Assembly: GCF_023715445.1 (NCBI RefSeq)
Contig: NZ_JAMBOD010000008.1
Span: 1 to 64,000 of the forward strand
Source: Fictibacillus nanhaiensis
Lineage (GTDB): Bacteria; Bacillota; Bacilli; Bacillales; Fictibacillaceae
DNA: 64,000 nucleotides
Reading direction: 5' to 3'
Shown here: positions 52,607 through 60,464 of the stretch, in pieces
Numbering within the stretch: the first letter of the stretch is position 1
Layout: the number at the start of each line of letters is the position of its first letter
Made by a program: the position numbers and the translations under genes
Notes under the pieces: model-generated
Seen by the model: the letters and a program-made list of their open reading frames with translations, nothing else
The model's database searches: none
What the model was told of the DNA's origin: nothing

Positions 52607-53659
52607 TTATAGAAGTACTTCTTTTCCAAGGCTTGCTGATTCATAGGCACCACACAGCATCTTCATCACTTCAAGCCCGTCTTCTACAGGACTTAATGTG
52701 GTTGTTTTTCCTAAACAGCTTGAAACAAAGTGGTCGATTTCACTTTGAAAGGCTTCTTCAAATTGAAAGTTGAGGTGGTCGATCTGAGGTGTAATATTAA
52801 TAATCGTGTCATGTTTTTCAGTGGTCATGGCAAGTTTCGGTTCTAGCTCAAAGCCGCCTTTGTCACCATATAATTTAACAGAAACCTCATCTTGCACGGC
52901 ATGCATGGTAAAACTCACATCTATATATAAGGATGCGCCGTTTTCAAAACGGATGAGTGCTGTAGCCAGATCTTCTACTGAATTAAGTGAGGCATCATAA
53001 TCCGATGCTTTGTAAAATGATAGATTTTGAATGTTGGATCGGTTTCCTAACACAGAGTAAGTGTGTCCGCTGACGGAAACAGGCTTTGGTTTGCCCATGA
53101 GATACCAGCAGATATCGATCATATGTACACCAAGATCCATGAGCGGACCCCCGCCTGACCTCTCTTTATCTGAGAACCAGCCCCCAGGATTGCCAAGCCG
53201 CCTGATGCATGATGCTTTTGCGTAATAGAGCTCCCCGAAATCTCCGTTATCTAAAAAAGATTTTATGAGTTTTGTATTCTTGGCATAGCGCCTTACAAAA
53301 CCGACTTGCAAAACTTTCCCGCTTGCCTTTACTGCTTCTTCTACTTGGATCCCTTCTTCCAATGTCGTGCATAATGGCTTTTCGACAAGAACATGTTTGC
53401 CTGCATTTAGTGCAGCAATCGCAATCTCCGCATGTGTAGCATTCCACGTGCAAATGCTCACCGCTTCAACCTCGGTATCAGTAAGTAGCTCTTGATAAGC
53501 TGTATACAGATTTGATACATCATAGCGTTTCCCCGCTGCTTCCAACCGGTTTTTGTTCATATCACAAAAAGCAACTAGCTCAGTTTCAGGATGATTTGCG
53601 TAAGGCTTGATATGCAAGTCAGAAATCGAGCCCAGGCCAATAACACCCACTTTCAGCAT
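52607..53659 (-). CDS. Gfo/Idh/MocA-family oxidoreductase
   Basis: 350 aa, first gene of the operon. Canonical nucleotide motif GVIGLGSISDLHIKPYA, V-E-K-P-L-C with conserved Lys, GGGPLMDLGVHMIDICWYLMG with the catalytic His. Closest in type to glucose-fructose or myo-inositol dehydrogenases acting on NAD(P). ATG follows AAAGGAGGGATATCAC. Together with the isomerase and the second dehydrogenase this suggests an oxidation-isomerisation-reduction route for a hexose or cyclitol. No transporter or regulator is in the operon. Confidence 0.92.
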   Translation of the reverse strand: MLKVGVIGLGSISDLHIKPYANHPETELVAFCDMNKNRLEAAGKRYDVSNLYTAYQELLTDTEVEAVSICTWNATHAEIAIAALNAGKHVLVEKPLCTTLEEGIQVEEAVKASGKVLQVGFVRRYAKNTKLIKSFLDNGDFGELYYAKASCIRRLGNPGGWFSDKERSGGGPLMDLGVHMIDICWYLMGKPKPVSVSGHTYSVLGNRSNIQNLSFYKASDYDASLNSVEDLATALIRFENGASLYIDVSFTMHAVQDEVSVKLYGDKGGFELEPKLAMTTEKHDTIINITPQIDHLNFQFEEAFQSEIDHFVSSCLGKTTTLSPVEDGLEVMKMLCGAYESASLGKEVLL

Positions 53660-53721
53660 GTGATATCCCTCCTTTTGTTGTACTTTATTCGTCCACTTTT
53701 GGATATTTCCCCCTTTTTTAA

Positions 53722-53760
53722 AATAAAAAAAGAAAACTTCCTATTGCCGGAAGTTCTCTT
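53722..53760 (-). terminator. Terminator of the PBP gene
   Basis: GAAAACTTCC/GGAAGTTCTC arms (53732-53741 / 53749-53758) followed by U7 on the minus strand; the hairpin includes the gene's stop codon. Confidence 0.8.
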
Positions 53761-55756
53761 CAAACACTTTCTTCACTTTCGGTACAAGGTAATGGCTGCC
53801 GCCTCTTCCCTTTACATCCTCAATCATCATCGTGACTAAAAGCGATGGATCCTCTGTGTTATAAGCAACAAACCACCCAAGTTCCATTCCATTTTTGTCG
53901 GTTTTGCTCTTTTTCAGCTCGGCTGTTCCAGTCTTCCCGGCAATAGGCAGTTTTGGCATATACGCTTCATGCGCCGTCCCGTTTGAACTTGAAACTACCT
54001 TGACCAAGTCATCACGAATAATTTTTGCCGTCTCTGGTGAGATTACGTTTTCCTTCCAGATTGCAGAATCAGCCTTAGCTTGATCCAATCTTGGTGCAAC
54101 TAAATTGCCATCATTTAAAAACGGTGTATAGGAGAGCCCCACATGAAGCGCGCTCATTTGAATTTTCCCCTGACCGTACCCGCTGTCTGCAAGCTGGATT
54201 TCAGTCATCCCCTTTTCTCCAATCGTCGACGCGACAAAAGGATACGAAACCGGAATATCTTCTCCTAAACCAAATTCCTTAAGCCCACTGACAAACTGAT
54301 CCTGTCCCAAATCGAGTGCTTCTTGAGCAAAGTAAATATTATCGGAGTAGATAAGCGCTTTTTCAAGGTTCACACTTGGTACTGCACTTACACGAGTAAC
54401 GTGATAATTGCCCCACGACTCACCCTTCTTCCACGTTTTACCTTTTACCTTCATAACGTCATCTGGATTTAGCGTTCCGTTCTCCAAACCGATTGCTGCT
54501 GTTAAAGGTTTCAATGTGGACCCTGGTGCATATGTGTATTTGAACCGATTCATCTTAGGGTTCTCAGGATCGTTCGCCCATTTTTTTCTCGTTTCATTGG
54601 AGATCCCAAGCGTATACTCGTTCGGGTTGTAGGACGGACTGTTGACAAGAGCCAGTACTTCGCCTGTTTTTGGATGAATGGCGGATGACGTTCCCACATC
54701 TCCTTTTAGCTGTGAATAGATAGACTGCTGCACTTCACTGTTTATCGTCGTTTTCACGTCTTCTCCATTTACGACTTCTTTTTCCGCCAATACTGTTTTT
54801 TCTTCTTTTTCATTCGTTAAAATTTTGATGATACCGCCTGCCGTTCCACGCAGCTGCTCTTCGTACACTTGCTCAAACCCTGCTTTTCCGACCCAGTCTT
54901 GTGCGGTGTACCCCTTACCTTTTAACCTTTTGAGGTCATCCGCATTAACCTGGCCGATAAAGCCGGTAAGATGCGCAGCCGCTTCCTTCAGCGGATAAAT
55001 ACGTGTTTCGCTTTTCGGAGATTTCACACCCTCTAATGCGACGGCATCATGAATCTTAGGGTTATCCGTCTCCATTTTCTTTATTGGCACGCCGAAGTGT
55101 GGTTTCACCCAAGGCTGATCTATTTTTTTCTGGATCTCTTCCGGTGTCATCCCTAAAATTTTTGCTAAAGGTTCAATCGTTTTGCTCTCGTCTTCAGGCA
55201 ATTCTTGCGGAACAATCGTAACTTCATATGCTGCCCCGTTAAATGCTAAAGGATTTCCTTCGCGATCTAAAATCGCACCTCTTTTAGGAGAGATGCTTGA
55301 CGCTGAAATCCGGTCGCCTTCCTCCATTTCAGGAAAGATGTGCGACGTGTTCCATTGCACTTTCCAGGCTTCAGACTCCTTCGTCTCTTCTAGATTCATC
55401 TTCATTTGATGCGTATATTCAATCGGTCCAGCGAGTGTATCCATCTTAACCGAATAAGAAAGACTCGCTTTCTCGCTTTCTCCCTCTTTTTTGTCTTTGG
55501 AAGGCTTCATTTCCACCTCTAGATTTTTAGCTTCAATGCCGCCATATATATCGCTGTAGCGTTTTACGAAGTCTTCTTTTGAGATTTTTTTCCTGGACTC
55601 TGAATCTAGCATTTCATACATATTCTCAAAATCTTTCTTTTGCCACAAAGCCGTGTATTTCTTCAATGCGTCCTCCGGTTTTGGAGGCTCTGAGCACCCC
55701 GTTAAAAGGATGAAACAAAAGCTTGCTAACAACATGATTTTGCAAAGATTTTTCAA
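53741..55756 (-). CDS. pbpC: Class B penicillin-binding protein, PBP3 (PbpC)-like lipoprotein
   Basis: 671 aa from TTG at 55756 (AAAGGAGA 6 bases upstream); the frame to 55867 has no binding site and hides the signal. Lipobox LTGC with Cys21. MecA-type N-terminal domain (about 25-140), PBP dimerisation domain (about 155-315), transpeptidase domain (about 350-665) with Ser413 (STLK), Ser471 (SDN) and Lys608 (KTGT). Length and architecture match Bacillus subtilis PbpC and relatives such as PBP2a of staphylococci. It crosslinks peptidoglycan and may confer low beta-lactam affinity. Name given by architecture. Confidence 0.88.
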   Translation of the reverse strand: MKNLCKIMLLASFCFILLTGCSEPPKPEDALKKYTALWQKKDFENMYEMLDSESRKKISKEDFVKRYSDIYGGIEAKNLEVEMKPSKDKKEGESEKASLSYSVKMDTLAGPIEYTHQMKMNLEETKESEAWKVQWNTSHIFPEMEEGDRISASSISPKRGAILDREGNPLAFNGAAYEVTIVPQELPEDESKTIEPLAKILGMTPEEIQKKIDQPWVKPHFGVPIKKMETDNPKIHDAVALEGVKSPKSETRIYPLKEAAAHLTGFIGQVNADDLKRLKGKGYTAQDWVGKAGFEQVYEEQLRGTAGGIIKILTNEKEEKTVLAEKEVVNGEDVKTTINSEVQQSIYSQLKGDVGTSSAIHPKTGEVLALVNSPSYNPNEYTLGISNETRKKWANDPENPKMNRFKYTYAPGSTLKPLTAAIGLENGTLNPDDVMKVKGKTWKKGESWGNYHVTRVSAVPSVNLEKALIYSDNIYFAQEALDLGQDQFVSGLKEFGLGEDIPVSYPFVASTIGEKGMTEIQLADSGYGQGKIQMSALHVGLSYTPFLNDGNLVAPRLDQAKADSAIWKENVISPETAKIIRDDLVKVVSSSNGTAHEAYMPKLPIAGKTGTAELKKSKTDKNGMELGWFVAYNTEDPSLLVTMMIEDVKGRGGSHYLVPKVKKVFEENFRQ

Positions 55757-55831
55757 AACAGATCTCCTTTCTTTAAACATTTGTTTAAAGTATAACAAAA
55801 GGCATGGTAATAAATGTATGATAGTTCCATG

Positions 55832-55875
55832 ATAAAAAAAACACCTTATGAGCAAAAACTGACTCATAGGGTGAT
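55832..55875 (-). terminator. Terminator of the NlpC/P60 autolysin gene
   Basis: 11-bp arms 55842-55852 / 55863-55873 with one wobble, followed by U8 on the minus strand. Confidence 0.85.
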
Positions 55876-55892
55876 TATAAGGATAACATAGA

Positions 55893-57191
55893 TTAATAAT
55901 TTACGCGCTTCGAACCGAGGTAACGATCCTGCCAATACGCATAATTCAAGTTACTTATCGTTACACCTGTGCTGGATCCTGCATGCACAAACTGGTTGTT
56001 TCCAATGTATACACCTGCATGTGATGGACCTGTTGTATATGTTTCAAAGAATACGAGATCGCCAACTGCAGGTTCGGTCACTGTAGTCGTGGCATTCCAC
56101 ATTTGCGCCACCGTTCTTGGAAGTGATACTCCTTCTTTTGTAAAAATATATTGAAGGAAGCCGCTGCAATCAAAGCCTTGCGGAGTCGTGCCTGCCCATA
56201 CATATGGTGTGCCCATCAGCTCAGCCGCATTCGCAATGACATTAATCGTGATTTGATCCGATGTTTTCGGTGTCTGCCCTTTTTGTTTTTCTACTTCTGT
56301 CATTTTATCTAAAACTGTCTTTGTTACAATTCCCGTAACCGGTAATCCGTAAGTCTTCTGGAACTTTTCGACGCTCTCTTCCGTTACTACTCCAAAATAG
56401 TCCGTAATCATGGGATATGTAAAGAAACCTAGGTTTTTTAGGCGAGTTTGAAGCTGTTTTACTTCCGGTCCAGTCACCCCGAACTTTAGTTCCTTCACTG
56501 TGTTTTGTGGAGGATGTGGAGCTGGTTTTGCCGGTGCTGGTGGTGTTGCCGGTTTTGGCGCTGCAGGAGCAGGTGCCGGTTTCGGTTGAGCAGCTGGAGG
56601 CTGTACTGGATTTTTCTTTGCAGCAACTGCTTTCGTAATGCGATCTAATGTCGTCGCATCCGCAACACCAGTCGCTTTTAACTTTTGACTGATCTGGAAT
56701 TTTCGAACCGCTTCCGTTGTGATCGTTCCATAATAATCAGTCGTTTTATAATATGTAAAAAAGCCGAGAAATTTAAGATCTTGCTGCAGCTTCATGACAG
56801 CTTGTCCTGTCGAATGCAGCTTTAATTCTTTTGAAGAAGGTGGTACAACAGATTGAACCGGCTGCTTTTTGGATGGTACCTCTTGAAAAGATTTCTCTAA
56901 AAGCTTTTTGTAAGTTTGTTTTCCAACGATTCCATCAACCACAAGTCCACTCGCTTTCTGGAAATCCATGACCGCTTTTTTCGTTACCGGTCCAAAGTAG
57001 GTTGTCGTTTGCTGCTCTTTAAAAAATCCTTTCTCTTTTAAAAGGGATTGCAATTGTTTCACGTCATTATGATTGATTCCTTGCTTTAAGGTCAAATCGC
57101 CTAAAGCAGCTTCACCAACGAGAGGAACAGCAAAAAAAGCACCAGCAAACGCAGAAGTCATCACTAACCGTTTCACCACTGTGTTATCCAT
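55893..57191 (-). CDS. NlpC/P60 endopeptidase with three peptidoglycan-binding domains
   Basis: 432 aa from ATG at 57191, 5 bases behind AAGGAGG; the longer frame to 57233 lacks a site. Signal peptide about 1-29. Three PG_binding_1 domains at about 32-98, 125-188 and 236-298, separated by Lys/Pro/Ala-rich linkers. Each carries a G-x-V-T-x-x-A/S-V-x-x-F-Q-K pattern. C-terminal NlpC/P60 domain at about 318-432 with Cys342 (FDCSGF), a HAGVYIG His and a VHAGSS His. Secreted D,L-endopeptidase for wall turnover, wall-bound through its own repeats, unlike the SLH-anchored enzyme at 12974-13993. Confidence 0.92.
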   Translation of the reverse strand: MDNTVVKRLVMTSAFAGAFFAVPLVGEAALGDLTLKQGINHNDVKQLQSLLKEKGFFKEQQTTTYFGPVTKKAVMDFQKASGLVVDGIVGKQTYKKLLEKSFQEVPSKKQPVQSVVPPSSKELKLHSTGQAVMKLQQDLKFLGFFTYYKTTDYYGTITTEAVRKFQISQKLKATGVADATTLDRITKAVAAKKNPVQPPAAQPKPAPAPAAPKPATPPAPAKPAPHPPQNTVKELKFGVTGPEVKQLQTRLKNLGFFTYPMITDYFGVVTEESVEKFQKTYGLPVTGIVTKTVLDKMTEVEKQKGQTPKTSDQITINVIANAAELMGTPYVWAGTTPQGFDCSGFLQYIFTKEGVSLPRTVAQMWNATTTVTEPAVGDLVFFETYTTGPSHAGVYIGNNQFVHAGSSTGVTISNLNYAYWQDRYLGSKRVNY

Positions 57192-57356
57192 ATTTTCCTC
57201 CTTCAAAGTCCCGTTTATTACATATATCGGCAATTATGGATATTTATTTAAACTTAATTTCGACATAAAAATAAAAATCTCCTTCTAACCTTAACGTTCC
57301 TTTCAAACAAAATCTAATTGAGAATATTAACAGAAAATTTTCATGAATCAGTTATA

Positions 57357-57366
57357 TGGTATACCA
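57357..57366. promoter_or_regulatory. TGGTATACCA palindrome (putative GntR operator)
   Basis: Perfect 10-bp palindrome of the same type as the sites at 57418, 58197, 58297 and 59881. It lies about 75 bp upstream of the small peptide promoter start. Confidence 0.45.
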
Positions 57367-57400
57367 AATTATATATTTAACTTAAAATTAATTAAAAATA

Positions 57401-57454
57401 TAGACGTTTACACCTATTTGGTATACAATATGGTTAAGTTGATAGTGATTATCA
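57401..57454 (+). promoter_or_regulatory. Promoter with GntR-type site and Fur box before the 28-aa peptide
   Basis: TAGACG (57401-57406), 17 bp, TACAAT (57424-57429). A TTGGTATACAA palindrome (57418-57428) overlaps the -10. A 7-1-7 Fur box TGATAGTGATTATCA (57440-57454; consensus TGATAATnATTATCA, one mismatch) covers the expected start of transcription. Confidence 0.65.
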
Positions 57455-57496
57455 ATTAAAAGGTTGGCTATTTTAATAGGTACAGGGGGAAACGAT

Positions 57497-57583
57497 ATGT
57501 TCAAATATTTATTCGGCTCAAAAAAAGTGCAAAAACTTGTTGACCGTAAAATGAACATTTTAAAGAACATTATTAAATACTAA
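57497..57583 (+). CDS. 28-aa basic peptide under a Fur box (FbpC-like candidate)
   Basis: A 28-codon frame starts at ATG 57497 behind AGGGGGAAACGAT and is followed by a hairpin terminator. The peptide has eight lysines and one arginine among 28 residues, begins MFKYLFGSKK and ends NIIKY. Its helix would be amphipathic. In Bacillus subtilis the Fur regulon includes small basic peptides FbpA, FbpB and FbpC that help the sRNA FsrA in iron sparing; size, charge and Fur box fit that group. A membrane-active peptide is the alternative. I compared architecture only. Confidence 0.65.
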   Translation: MFKYLFGSKKVQKLVDRKMNILKNIIKY

Positions 57584-57599
57584 GAAATAAATAAACATT

Positions 57600-57635
57600 A
57601 AAGAAACCCGTCTCCTTTAAGAGGCGGGTTTCCTA
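57600..57635. terminator. Bidirectional hairpin after the peptide gene
   Basis: GAAACCCG/CGGGTTTC arms 57603-57610 / 57625-57632 with an inner CTC/GAG. U-rich sequence follows better on the minus strand. It includes the stop codon of the convergent gene. Confidence 0.65.
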
Positions 57636-57799
57636 TGAATCTTTTTAAATTCATAACCAATGGATTGATGAGAATAATAAACATTTAATCGTGCATCTTT
57701 TTGGCAAAAGCAGCATGGTGCTTTTTGCGAAACTTCTTTAATATGAGGAAGTACTAAAATCTGTAAGGCTTTTCTGACATGATTCTGGCATACCAGCAT
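57617..57799 (-). CDS. Small CxxH/CxxC protein, putative zinc-binding
   Basis: 60 aa. It opens with C-Q-N-H-V and carries C-C-F-C in the middle (K-A-P-C-C-F-C-Q-K-D-A), giving a C-x2-H...C-x2-C set typical of the small Bacillus CxxH/CxxC family (BA_5709-like). ATG lies 8 bases behind GGGAGGA. It is probably a tiny zinc protein of unknown role. It follows the ferredoxin gene on the same strand, 21 bp downstream, and so may share its transcript. Confidence 0.65.
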   Translation of the reverse strand: MLVCQNHVRKALQILVLPHIKEVSQKAPCCFCQKDARLNVYYSHQSIGYEFKKIHRKPAS

Positions 57800-57820
57800 A
57801 AGCAGGATCCTCCCTTACAT

Positions 57821-58165
57821 TTAAGTTGTAGTTACAGGCGTTTTAGGGTGTACGACTTTTCTTCGCTGAACCATTTTTGTAATTTCTTTATCCCAGCTAA
57901 GTTCAACATCACCGTTCACAAATGTCTGGCACCCCAGTCGATACCCTTCAGCAAGAAGCTCTTCACCTACTTTTTTTTTCTCAACAGGTTTAATCTTATC
58001 TGTATGTTCCAGTCCTTTTTCAATTTTACAAACACATGTCCCACAGTTTCCTCCTCCGCACCGGTTCGGAAGTTCACCATCATACCTTAAAGACATTCTT
58101 AAAATATTGGAGTTTTCAGGCACCTCAATTTTTTTATCACTCGTTAAGTAATGAATAGTGGGCAT
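57821..58165 (-). CDS. [2Fe-2S] ferredoxin
   Basis: 114 aa plant-type ferredoxin. Cluster ligands C-G-G-G-N-C-G-T-C at about residues 36-44 and a fourth Cys in L-G-C-Q-T-F (about 79). Basic C-terminal tail. It passes single electrons to an oxygenase or similar redox enzyme. The divergent position opposite the aspartate-dehydrogenase-like gene, with shared operator sequences, places it in the GntR regulon that includes the PqqC-like protein, a possible electron acceptor. ATG follows AGGAGGTCAAATCA. Confidence 0.9.
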   Translation of the reverse strand: MPTIHYLTSDKKIEVPENSNILRMSLRYDGELPNRCGGGNCGTCVCKIEKGLEHTDKIKPVEKKKVGEELLAEGYRLGCQTFVNGDVELSWDKEITKMVQRRKVVHPKTPVTTT

Positions 58166-58196
58166 TGATTTGACCTCCTATTTTCTTTTCCGTTCT

Positions 58197-58233
58197 TTGT
58201 ATACAATATACCATATTAACAATAGTATGACAA
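58197..58233 (-). promoter_or_regulatory. Ferredoxin promoter and GntR-type operator
   Basis: Minus strand TTGTCA (58228-58233), 17 bp, TATATT (58205-58210). The perfect palindrome TTGTATACAA (58197-58206) sits just at and after the -10, the usual place for a repressor. Confidence 0.7.
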
Positions 58234-58266
58234 TATTAAATTTTCAGATAATTACACCTAGAGTCA

Positions 58267-58312
58267 TTGACTTGCATACTCCTTGCTCTATAATTTAGGT
58301 ATACAATATACA
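58267..58312 (+). promoter_or_regulatory. nadX-like gene promoter and GntR-type operator
   Basis: TTGACT (58267-58272), 16 bp, TATAAT (58289-58294), then GGTATACAATATAC (58298-58311) directly downstream. The layout mirrors the ferredoxin promoter. Confidence 0.75.
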
Positions 58313-58334
58313 ATTAGACTTATGGAGGTGCTTC

Positions 58335-59141
58335 ATGCTTAAAGTTGGATTGATCGGATACGGGGCGATAGGAAAGGATTTAGCAACTTATTTTGATAGT
58401 GACCATGGACTGAATGCAGAAATTACGGGGATTCTCGTTCGATCACCTGAAAAAATATCTATTCCTCCAAACGAAAGATGTGTAATTACAAACGAAGAGG
58501 ATACATTTTACTCTTTGGGCTTAGATGTAGTTGTAGAAGCAGCTGGACATCAGTCTGTCCAACAGTATGGAGTTATGGCGTTAGCCAAGGGTGCTCATCT
58601 TGTCATCGTATCGGTTGGAGCATTAACAGATGACGAGCTGTTTTCTTCATTAAAAGAGGCAGCTGTCGCCTCAAAAAAACAGCTTATTATTCCTTCAGCT
58701 GCGATTGCCGGACTTGATCGGATAAATGCGGCTTCAAACCACACGCTTGAAGAAGTTAAACTAGTAAGCCGAAAACCCCCTCGTGCGTGGTATGGCACCT
58801 TTGTTGAAGAAAAAGTAGATTTAAAAACGATAAAAAAGCCGTTTTGTGTTTTTGATGGTTATGCCCGGGAATCAGCAAAACTCTTTCCAGAAAGCGTAAA
58901 TGTTTCAGCAGCATTAAGTCTGGCTGGAATGGGATTCGACCAAACCAAAGTTCAGGTTTTTGTCGATCCTACCATTGAAAAGAACTCACATGAGGTTACC
59001 GCTAAGGGACACTTTGGTGAGGTTTCCGTAAAAGTACAAAACACACCGCTGCTGGATAACCCAAAATCAAGTTATATTGTGTCAATGAGTATTGTTAAAG
59101 CCTTAAAAAATTTGAGTGCACCTGTTGTGATCGGAGTATAA
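58335..59141 (+). CDS. Aspartate dehydrogenase homologue (NadX/DUF108)
   Basis: 268 aa. Rossmann NAD motif GLIGYGAIGKDLATY at the start, E-A-A-G-H-Q-S-V strand-loop, VSVGALTDD and SAAIAGLDRI with the family's substrate region, then SVNVSAALSLAGMGFD. L-aspartate dehydrogenases make iminoaspartate for NAD synthesis or catabolise aspartate. In operons with aldehyde dehydrogenase and ferredoxin genes, homologues probably act on another amino or imino acid (inference). ATG follows ATGGAGGTGCTTC. Its own promoter carries a GntR-type operator. Confidence 0.88.
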   Translation: MLKVGLIGYGAIGKDLATYFDSDHGLNAEITGILVRSPEKISIPPNERCVITNEEDTFYSLGLDVVVEAAGHQSVQQYGVMALAKGAHLVIVSVGALTDDELFSSLKEAAVASKKQLIIPSAAIAGLDRINAASNHTLEEVKLVSRKPPRAWYGTFVEEKVDLKTIKKPFCVFDGYARESAKLFPESVNVSAALSLAGMGFDQTKVQVFVDPTIEKNSHEVTAKGHFGEVSVKVQNTPLLDNPKSSYIVSMSIVKALKNLSAPVVIGV

Positions 59142-59192
59142 AAAAGAGCAGAGAAAACAGAATCGTTCTGTTATCTCTGCTCTTTTTCTTTT
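59139..59192. terminator. Bidirectional terminator between nadX-like and GntR genes
   Basis: 14-bp arms 59141-59154 / 59174-59187 (AAAAAGAGCAGAGA/TCTCTGCTCTTTTT) with inner AACAGAA/TTCTGTT and U runs on both strands. Confidence 0.85.
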
Positions 59193-59851
59193 AATCGATT
59201 CAAGAAACCAATGTAAGCTTTCTTGGAGTTTTCGATATGAATTTTTGTTAAGTATTCACCCATCTCAACTTCCTTGTTGCGAACAGCTTTCATGATCTCC
59301 AGATGCTCTTTCATCGACTCTTCTTTTCGGCCCGGTGTTTCGTAGCTTGAATTAGCGAAGATTCGAATATAATCCGTTAAACCGGAAAGGATCTCATGCA
59401 GCTTTGGACTTTTGGCAGCTGTATGAATGATCTTGTTCGTCTCCAAGTGCAGCTGTGAGATTTCTTCTTCTGTTTTGCCTTCCAAGTTTTGAAGTTTTTC
59501 TATCATACCATCAAATTCAGCTTGTGTGCGCTCATCCATTTTCTGTGCAGCGAGCTTTGATGCTAATACCTCAAGCGAAGATAGAATCGTGAAAACCTCA
59601 ATAACCTCTTCTTCAGATATACGTTCAACGACGACACCTTTGCGCGGCACCGTTTTAACAAAACCTTGTGATTCTAATCTAAAAAGAGCTTCACGAATAG
59701 GAGTACGGCTGATGCTGAGTTTTTCGGCAAGCTCTCGTTCTACTAGCCGGTCACCTGCTTTGTACTCTCCGTCAAGGATCATATCTTTTAAATATCTGTA
59801 TGCGCGTTCTCGGATGGACAATAAATCTTCTTGTGCCCACTTATTTTGCAT
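59171..59851 (-). CDS. GntR-family (FadR/FCD) transcriptional regulator
   Basis: 226 aa from ATG at 59851, 9 bases behind AGGTGGAG; a GTG at 59866 overlaps that site. Winged helix at about 5-75 (RLVERELAEKLSISRTPIREALFRLE, RKGVVVE) and an all-helical FCD ligand domain at about 80-215 with metal-type His/Asp positions. It is the obvious regulator of the surrounding genes. TTGTATACAA-type palindromes occur at its own promoter and at the two divergent promoters at 58.2-58.3 kb. Confidence 0.92.
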   Translation of the reverse strand: MQNKWAQEDLLSIRERAYRYLKDMILDGEYKAGDRLVERELAEKLSISRTPIREALFRLESQGFVKTVPRKGVVVERISEEEVIEVFTILSSLEVLASKLAAQKMDERTQAEFDGMIEKLQNLEGKTEEEISQLHLETNKIIHTAAKSPKLHEILSGLTDYIRIFANSSYETPGRKEESMKEHLEIMKAVRNKEVEMGEYLTKIHIENSKKAYIGFLNRLKEKEQR

Positions 59852-59880
59852 AATAAAACACTCCACCTGTCGTTTGCTGT

Positions 59881-59920
59881 TTGGTATACAAATTATAGCT
59901 TTAATTTTTTATAAGAGCAA
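59881..59920 (-). promoter_or_regulatory. GntR gene promoter and autoregulatory operator
   Basis: Minus strand TTGCTC (59915-59920), 17 bp, TATAAT (59892-59897), followed at once by the palindrome TTGGTATACAA (59881-59891). Confidence 0.7.
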
Positions 59921-59933
59921 TTGATGTCACTTA

Positions 59934-60464
59934 TTAATGTAAAAATATACCTCCATAAAACAAAGAAGCAACAATAACGAGTGCTGGGTGAACCTTTATT
60001 TTTTCAAGGAGCAGCAGGCTTCCTAAACCTAGTATCAATAAGTGGAGAACCCCAATTTCACCAAATGCTGTTAAAAAGAACTGAAAAGCCAGTACGCCTA
60101 AAAGAATTGCAATCACCGGCTGAACCGACTTGGTCATCCACTTCACCTGTGGTGCTTCTTTAAATCGGTTAACGAATGCGAACAAGATAATAACAGCGAT
60201 TGCGGATGGAGCAATGGTTGCGATCAGCGCGATAAATAGACCAGGTACTCCGCCGATTTCATATCCGATATATCCTCCCATTTTGGTAGCGATCGGACCT
60301 GGGAGTACGTTTGCCATCGCTAATAAATCTCCGAACTCTTTTAGTGTGAGCCACTTATACTGATTAACCACTTCATTTTGAATGAGAGGAATGGTTGATG
60401 GTCCTCCTCCATACCCGAGCAGGTTCGAAATAAAAAATGCCCAGAAGATGTCCCAGTAAATCAT
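59934..60464 (-). CDS. Short-chain ChrA (CHR) transporter, subunit 2
   Basis: 176 aa, half-length CHR protein with five to six helices. N-terminal G-Y-G-G-G-P-S-T-I-P-L and L-P-G-P-I-A-T-K-M-G-G-Y-I-G signatures. Short CHR proteins work as pairs of opposite topology and export chromate or import/export an organic anion. Overlaps the partner gene by 4 bp (ATGA). Within this regulon an organic acid substrate is as likely as chromate. Confidence 0.9.
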   Translation of the reverse strand: MIYWDIFWAFFISNLLGYGGGPSTIPLIQNEVVNQYKWLTLKEFGDLLAMANVLPGPIATKMGGYIGYEIGGVPGLFIALIATIAPSAIAVIILFAFVNRFKEAPQVKWMTKSVQPVIAILLGVLAFQFFLTAFGEIGVLHLLILGLGSLLLLEKIKVHPALVIVASLFYGGIFLH

